Assembly: GCA_009103225.1 (NCBI GenBank)
Contig: RHPI01002699.1
Span: 58,110-96,251 of the forward strand
From: Chlorokybus atmophyticus
Taxonomy: Eukaryota > Streptophyta > Chlorokybophyceae > Chlorokybales > Chlorokybaceae
Length of the DNA: 38,142 nucleotides
Reading direction: 5' to 3'
Below are positions 34,561 to 38,142 of the stretch, in pieces. Positions within the stretch are counted from its first letter, which is position 1; the number at the start of each line of letters is the position of its first letter. Made by a program: the position numbers and the translations under genes. The notes beneath the pieces were generated by a model. The model did no database searches. It worked only from the letters and a program-made list of their open reading frames with translations, and was not told where the DNA came from.

Positions 34561-34985
34561 GTGAAAGTTAAGCCTAGGGTGGCATTACAATGTGTATACA
34601 TGTGCACATCATATATACATATGTACAGGGCATCGTGGGGTTTGCACATAGCATCGACGCCTTTGCATTCATAACAAAGGCCATGGCATGGCCTCATTAT
34701 TAAGCACAATTCATTGTACACCCACACGAGACGACACACACCTCGCTTTATTTCATCATACTTAGTAGCGCATGCCACAGTTGAGCACTTGATGTGCGCA
34801 TACATTGGGCAGTAATTACGATACATGCCTTATGTAAGCGATTTTGTTTTATTTTGTTTTTTTGCTTGGTTGAATAACATTTTACTATCCACATGAACTT
34901 GTTTTATTATGAGGTCATAACATCATATCATAACCGCACAATGGTGTGTCATACTGACACCGTGTGCAGGTATCTTAACACTCAC

Positions 34986-35657
34986 TGTGACGGTGCTCGT
35001 GCCTTGTCACCTGTGAGTTGGTCCAATCCACAACCCTCTCACCAAGACACGGTATTCACACCGGAACCTTGCCCCCTCTGCCAAGCACACACGCGCGCCC
35101 CGCCACTCGCGTACGCACGCGCATGCGCTCGAAGCTACACACCGACTTGTGTAGCGCCTTGGATCGTCACACAAGCAAGCACACACCGGTGGGCACACGC
35201 TAGCAACCCCTGCTAACCACCACCAAGCTTGCACACCAGAAACTAGGGAGCTAAAGGTTGTATTGCAAGTTGTAGAATGTCACTTTTATACCTACCAGTC
35301 TGCACATGCTACTGTCTAGACGATTCTAGCGCTAGACGGAACTAGAAGCTAAGATATTCTTGCAGAATCTTGTAGTACACTTCTAGACCTTTTCAACGCA
35401 CCAAAGATCTCCTAATTTGCTGCTCATATGGTCAAGTTATACTACTTGGCGCCAGGCCCTTCCAGAAATCTGGTCGAGCCCTTCTCGACTGGCCCTCCGT
35501 TTTCTGGCACCTTCCGTACTGGTCTTGGGGCCCCGGTCGATATCCGCGGCAGACTCATAACTCGCCGATATCCGCCACAAGTCATTAAAAACATGTACCT
35601 TACAAATAAGGCCTAAAACGGCCATGAAAATCACAGAATTTGGCCTTGACTGTTACA
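34986..35657 (-). repeat. 3' LTR (right end firm, left end tentative)
   Basis: On the minus strand the LTR begins TGTAACAG at 35657, immediately after the purine tract. A TATAAAA box lies at 35290-35284, consistent with a U3 promoter about 370 bp into the LTR. The far end is placed at GTCACA (34986), which is the inverted form of TGTAAC with one mismatch. Without the 5' copy this boundary is a guess. Confidence 0.6.
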
Positions 35658-38142
35658 CTCCTCCCCCCCCAGGTGAGCTTCGTCCTCGAAGCTCGCGAGG
35701 TTGTCGTCGAGCAAGATAGGCACGCACAACGTCTTGAGCATTAGTCAAGTGTGCCTCTGGCTCCCAGGATGCTTCATGCAACGGATAGCCCTTCCATTTC
35801 ACTAAGAACTTGCGTACGCCATGCACAAACTTCTCACCAAGGATGTCTTCTACCTCCCACTCGGGTTCACCGTCCGTGCCAACTTCGGGGGGTGGCCTTT
35901 CTGGCGGTTGTCCTCGATATGCTTTCAGAAGGGAGACGTGAAAAACGGGGTGCACACGCATGGTGTCGGGTAGCTCCAACTTGTACGCCACGTCCGAGAT
36001 AACTTTGCTGACCTTAAATGGTCCCAACCAGCGTTCATTCAGCTTGCGAACTCCCGTACGCACCTGGACGTGCTTCGCGGAGAGTAACACAATGTCGCCT
36101 TCCTGAAACGTGAGGTGTCGGCGATGCGCGTCCGCGTACTGCTTCTGCCGATTTTGTGCCACCAATAACGCATCCCTAGCTGCCTTGTTAATGTCCGCGC
36201 ACTTTGTAAGGAAGTCATTAGCTGCCTCCACACGCACGTCATGTCGTCGCGGTGTCCATGCCGTCAACGGTGTCAATGGATGTTGCCCGTAGTTCATAAG
36301 GAAGGGAGTGACACCTGTGCTTGCATTGTGGTGGTTGTTGATCGCAAACTCAACCAACTCAAGCAGCTCCTCCCAATTGTCTTGTCGCGCGTTAACGTAG
36401 CAACGCAGCATGTCCTCGATCACACGGTTGGCCCGCTCCGTTTGCCCATCAGTTTGCGGGTGGAATGCCGTGCTAAACTTCAGTGTGGTACCCAGTGCAC
36501 TATGCAGCGCCTCCCAAAACTTACTTGTAAAGCGCGGGTCGCGATCACTCACAATGCTTCGTGGTAATCCATGAGAACGAAATACATGCTTCACGAACAA
36601 GCGTGCTGCCTCCGGTGCCGTGCAAGACTCACTACACGGTGCCAAGCGTACCATTTTGCTGGTTTTATCGACGAACACAAGTATAGCGTCGTACCCTTCT
36701 TTTGTCTTTGGTAGCCCCGTGATAAAGTCCATGGTAACTTGCTCCCACTTGGACAATGGCACAGGGAGAGGTTGCAGCAACCCACCTGGCTTTTGGTTGC
36801 TTGCCTTCACCCTTTGGCATGCGTCGCACAACGCCACGTAGTCGCGCACATCGCGATGCATCTCTCGCCAGTAAAAACGCTGTTTTAAGCTTGCCAAAGT
36901 CCTTTCCAACCCTTGGTGACCAGCAATGGGCACATCATGAGCTTCCTTCAGCAACTTCACACGGATATGCGCGACGTTGGGGATGTACAAGCGCCCATGG
37001 TGCCACAGCAGCCCGTCGCGCATTGACCAGTGCCCACTTGTGTCCGTAGCTGTATTTTCCAGCTCTTGCAACACTTTCACACCCTCCGTGTCTTCACTAA
37101 GCACTTGCCGAATCTGGTCGGTCCACTCGGGCTGCACTTGAGCGAGTGCCTCAATTGCATTAAGCCGGCTCAGCGCGTCAGCAACACCATTTGACGTACC
37201 GGGCTTGTACTTGATATCGAAGTCAAATAGTTGAAAGAACTCAAGCCATCGAGCTTGTCTGCGACTCAGATGAGGTTGTGTTTGTAAGTACCTCAGTGGA
37301 GAGTGATCCGTCTCAAGCACGAACTTTTTGCCTTCCAGAAAACAACGCCATTGTCGTAGCGCCATGACCTGCGCTAAAAGTTCCTTCTCGTGCACGGGGT
37401 AATTCAGCTCCGCACCACTCATTTTCTTGCTGAAGAATGCTATTGGTTGAAGGCCGTTGCCATGGTCTTGCTGCAAAACAGCTCCTACGGCTGTGTCGGA
37501 CGCGTCGCAAGCCAAAATAAATGTCTTTTTCATGTTGGGGTGAGCCAGGACTGGTGCCTCCGTCAGCGCCTTCTTCAACGCAGCAAATGCATGTTCCTCT
37601 GTTGCTGACCAGCGCCAATGCTTTCCCTTCTTGAGTAGGGTAGTCAAGGGAGCAGCTATGCGCGAAAACCCCATGATAAACTTGCGATAATACCCCGCAA
37701 GGCCTAAAAAGGACATCACCTCCTTTACATTGGTCGGGGCAGCCCACTCGCGCACCACCTGCACTTTGTTGGGGTCCGGCTTGATGCCTTCATGCGACAC
37801 AATGTGGCCTAGGTACTCCACCTCTCGAAGCAAGAATTTGCACTTCTGTAGCTGGGCGTACAACTTGTGTTCGCGCAAACGCTGCAACACGCGCCGTAGA
37901 AGTGCCACGTGCTCCTCCTTTGTTGTCGCGTACACCAAAATGTCGTCGAGGTACACGAGGACTCCCTTACCAATCAAGTCAGCAAAAACGCTGTTCATAA
38001 GCGTTTGAAATGTTGCCGGTGCGTTCGTAAGTCCGAAGGACATGACCAACCACTCGTAGTGCCCATAACGTGTGTTAAAAGCTGTTTTCTCCACATCCTC
38101 GGGCGCGATGCGAATTTGGTGATAACCTCCAGCAAGATCAAG
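35653..38142 (-). CDS. pol: Ty3-type Pol polyprotein, partial (RT, RNase H, integrase, chromodomain)
   Basis: 829 codons are open to the window edge; the N-terminal gag/protease part and the start lie outside. In order: reverse transcriptase with the catalytic VYLDDILVY (YLDD at residues 64-67 of the partial product); Ty3-type RNase H (ILACDASDTAVG); integrase zinc-binding HHCC (AHD, GHQ, then CDAC); integrase catalytic core with MDFITGLP, SDRDPRF and QTERANR supplying the D, D and E; and a C-terminal chromodomain (WEVEDILGE; FLVKWKGYP; ASWEPEAHL). Chromodomains of this family steer integration to marked chromatin. No stop or frameshift is seen. The frame ends SSPGGGGV, where Gly codons come from the purine tract and the TAA lies inside the LTR. 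Confidence 0.95.
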   Translation of the reverse strand, partial: LDLAGGYHQIRIAPEDVEKTAFNTRYGHYEWLVMSFGLTNAPATFQTLMNSVFADLIGKGVLVYLDDILVYATTKEEHVALLRRVLQRLREHKLYAQLQKCKFLLREVEYLGHIVSHEGIKPDPNKVQVVREWAAPTNVKEVMSFLGLAGYYRKFIMGFSRIAAPLTTLLKKGKHWRWSATEEHAFAALKKALTEAPVLAHPNMKKTFILACDASDTAVGAVLQQDHGNGLQPIAFFSKKMSGAELNYPVHEKELLAQVMALRQWRCFLEGKKFVLETDHSPLRYLQTQPHLSRRQARWLEFFQLFDFDIKYKPGTSNGVADALSRLNAIEALAQVQPEWTDQIRQVLSEDTEGVKVLQELENTATDTSGHWSMRDGLLWHHGRLYIPNVAHIRVKLLKEAHDVPIAGHQGLERTLASLKQRFYWREMHRDVRDYVALCDACQRVKASNQKPGGLLQPLPVPLSKWEQVTMDFITGLPKTKEGYDAILVFVDKTSKMVRLAPCSESCTAPEAARLFVKHVFRSHGLPRSIVSDRDPRFTSKFWEALHSALGTTLKFSTAFHPQTDGQTERANRVIEDMLRCYVNARQDNWEELLELVEFAINNHHNASTGVTPFLMNYGQHPLTPLTAWTPRRHDVRVEAANDFLTKCADINKAARDALLVAQNRQKQYADAHRRHLTFQEGDIVLLSAKHVQVRTGVRKLNERWLGPFKVSKVISDVAYKLELPDTMRVHPVFHVSLLKAYRGQPPERPPPEVGTDGEPEWEVEDILGEKFVHGVRKFLVKWKGYPLHEASWEPEAHLTNAQDVVRAYLARRQPRELRGRSSPGGGGV
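35658..35670 (-). other. Polypurine tract of the retrotransposon
   Basis: On the minus strand GGGGGGGGAGGAG directly precedes the LTR TGTAACAG. It serves as plus-strand DNA primer in this element class. It is also translated as the last glycines of Pol. Confidence 0.85.

Larger units (their letters stand above)
32213..34985. other. AT-rich, repeat-rich DNA without a recognised gene
   Basis: It contains a degenerate GCGTGATG array (32820-32950), six AAGAGCATA/TATGCTCTT words (32759-33057), a 39-bp-arm palindrome (33134-33211), an 11-bp palindrome (33224-33247), a TATGTGTGAG tandem (34420-34463) and a TATATAAG-bearing LTR-like stretch around 34110-34560. Open frames are short and without family signature. 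Confidence 0.55.
34986..38142 (-). mobile_element. Ty3-type chromovirus LTR retrotransposon, 3' part
   Basis: The element is read on the minus strand and truncated by the window edge. Visible parts are the pol polyprotein from mid reverse transcriptase onward, a polypurine tract and the 3' LTR. The domain order RT-RNase H-integrase-chromodomain is that of Ty3/Metaviridae chromoviruses. The frame is open over at least 2,490 nt, so the copy may be recent. The 5' LTR, primer-binding site and gag lie beyond position 38142. Confidence 0.92.

Overview
The window is nuclear DNA of a eukaryote, most likely a microalga or other free-living protist. The evidence is four intron-dense genes (about 54 spliceosomal introns), eukaryote-specific products (a PIEZO channel, an MPDU1-type PQ-loop protein, a DnaJ-X co-chaperone) and a chromodomain Ty3-type retrotransposon. 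The green lineage fits the gene set, but I cannot fix the species. No bacterial gene organisation, CRISPR array, rRNA or tRNA was seen.

Layout. Positions 1-8761 are AT-richer DNA with no convincing gene but many short palindromes, including perfect 23-bp and 31-bp foldbacks. Positions 8762-21201 carry three plus-strand genes: a DnaJ-X protein (8762-12161, 11 exons), a DUF3748/YidR-like beta-propeller protein with a long low-complexity N-terminus (13018-17487, 13 exons, one assembly gap inside an intron) and an MPDU1 homologue (19094-21201, 9 exons). Positions 31452-21636 on the minus strand hold a complete PIEZO mechanosensitive channel gene: 25 exons with compatible phases throughout, predicting 2,290 residues and converging on MPDU1. 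A 258-bp exact copy of PIEZO intron 12 plus exon sequence lies upstream of PIEZO (31954-32211) and ends at a single N, so a scaffold mis-join or a very recent duplication is possible there. Positions 32212-34985 are AT-rich, repeat- and palindrome-rich DNA. Positions 34986-38142 are the 3' part of a minus-strand chromovirus-type Ty3 LTR retrotransposon (reverse transcriptase, RNase H, integrase, chromodomain, polypurine tract, 3' LTR) that runs off the right edge.

The four host genes do not form an obvious pathway: protein folding, an uncharacterised propeller, use of dolichol-linked mannose in the ER, and mechanosensation. They are simply neighbours in a compact block. The exon models were built by hand from GT/GC-AG sites and protein-family similarity. 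The internal check is that every intron phase agrees and each summed coding length is a multiple of three. The most notable points are the complete PIEZO gene with a perfect palindrome read in frame inside a coding exon, a high proportion of GC-AG introns (5 of 54), two micro-exons (21 and 25 nt), a YidR-like propeller outside bacteria, and the exact intron duplication. I did not find a clearly new multi-gene system.
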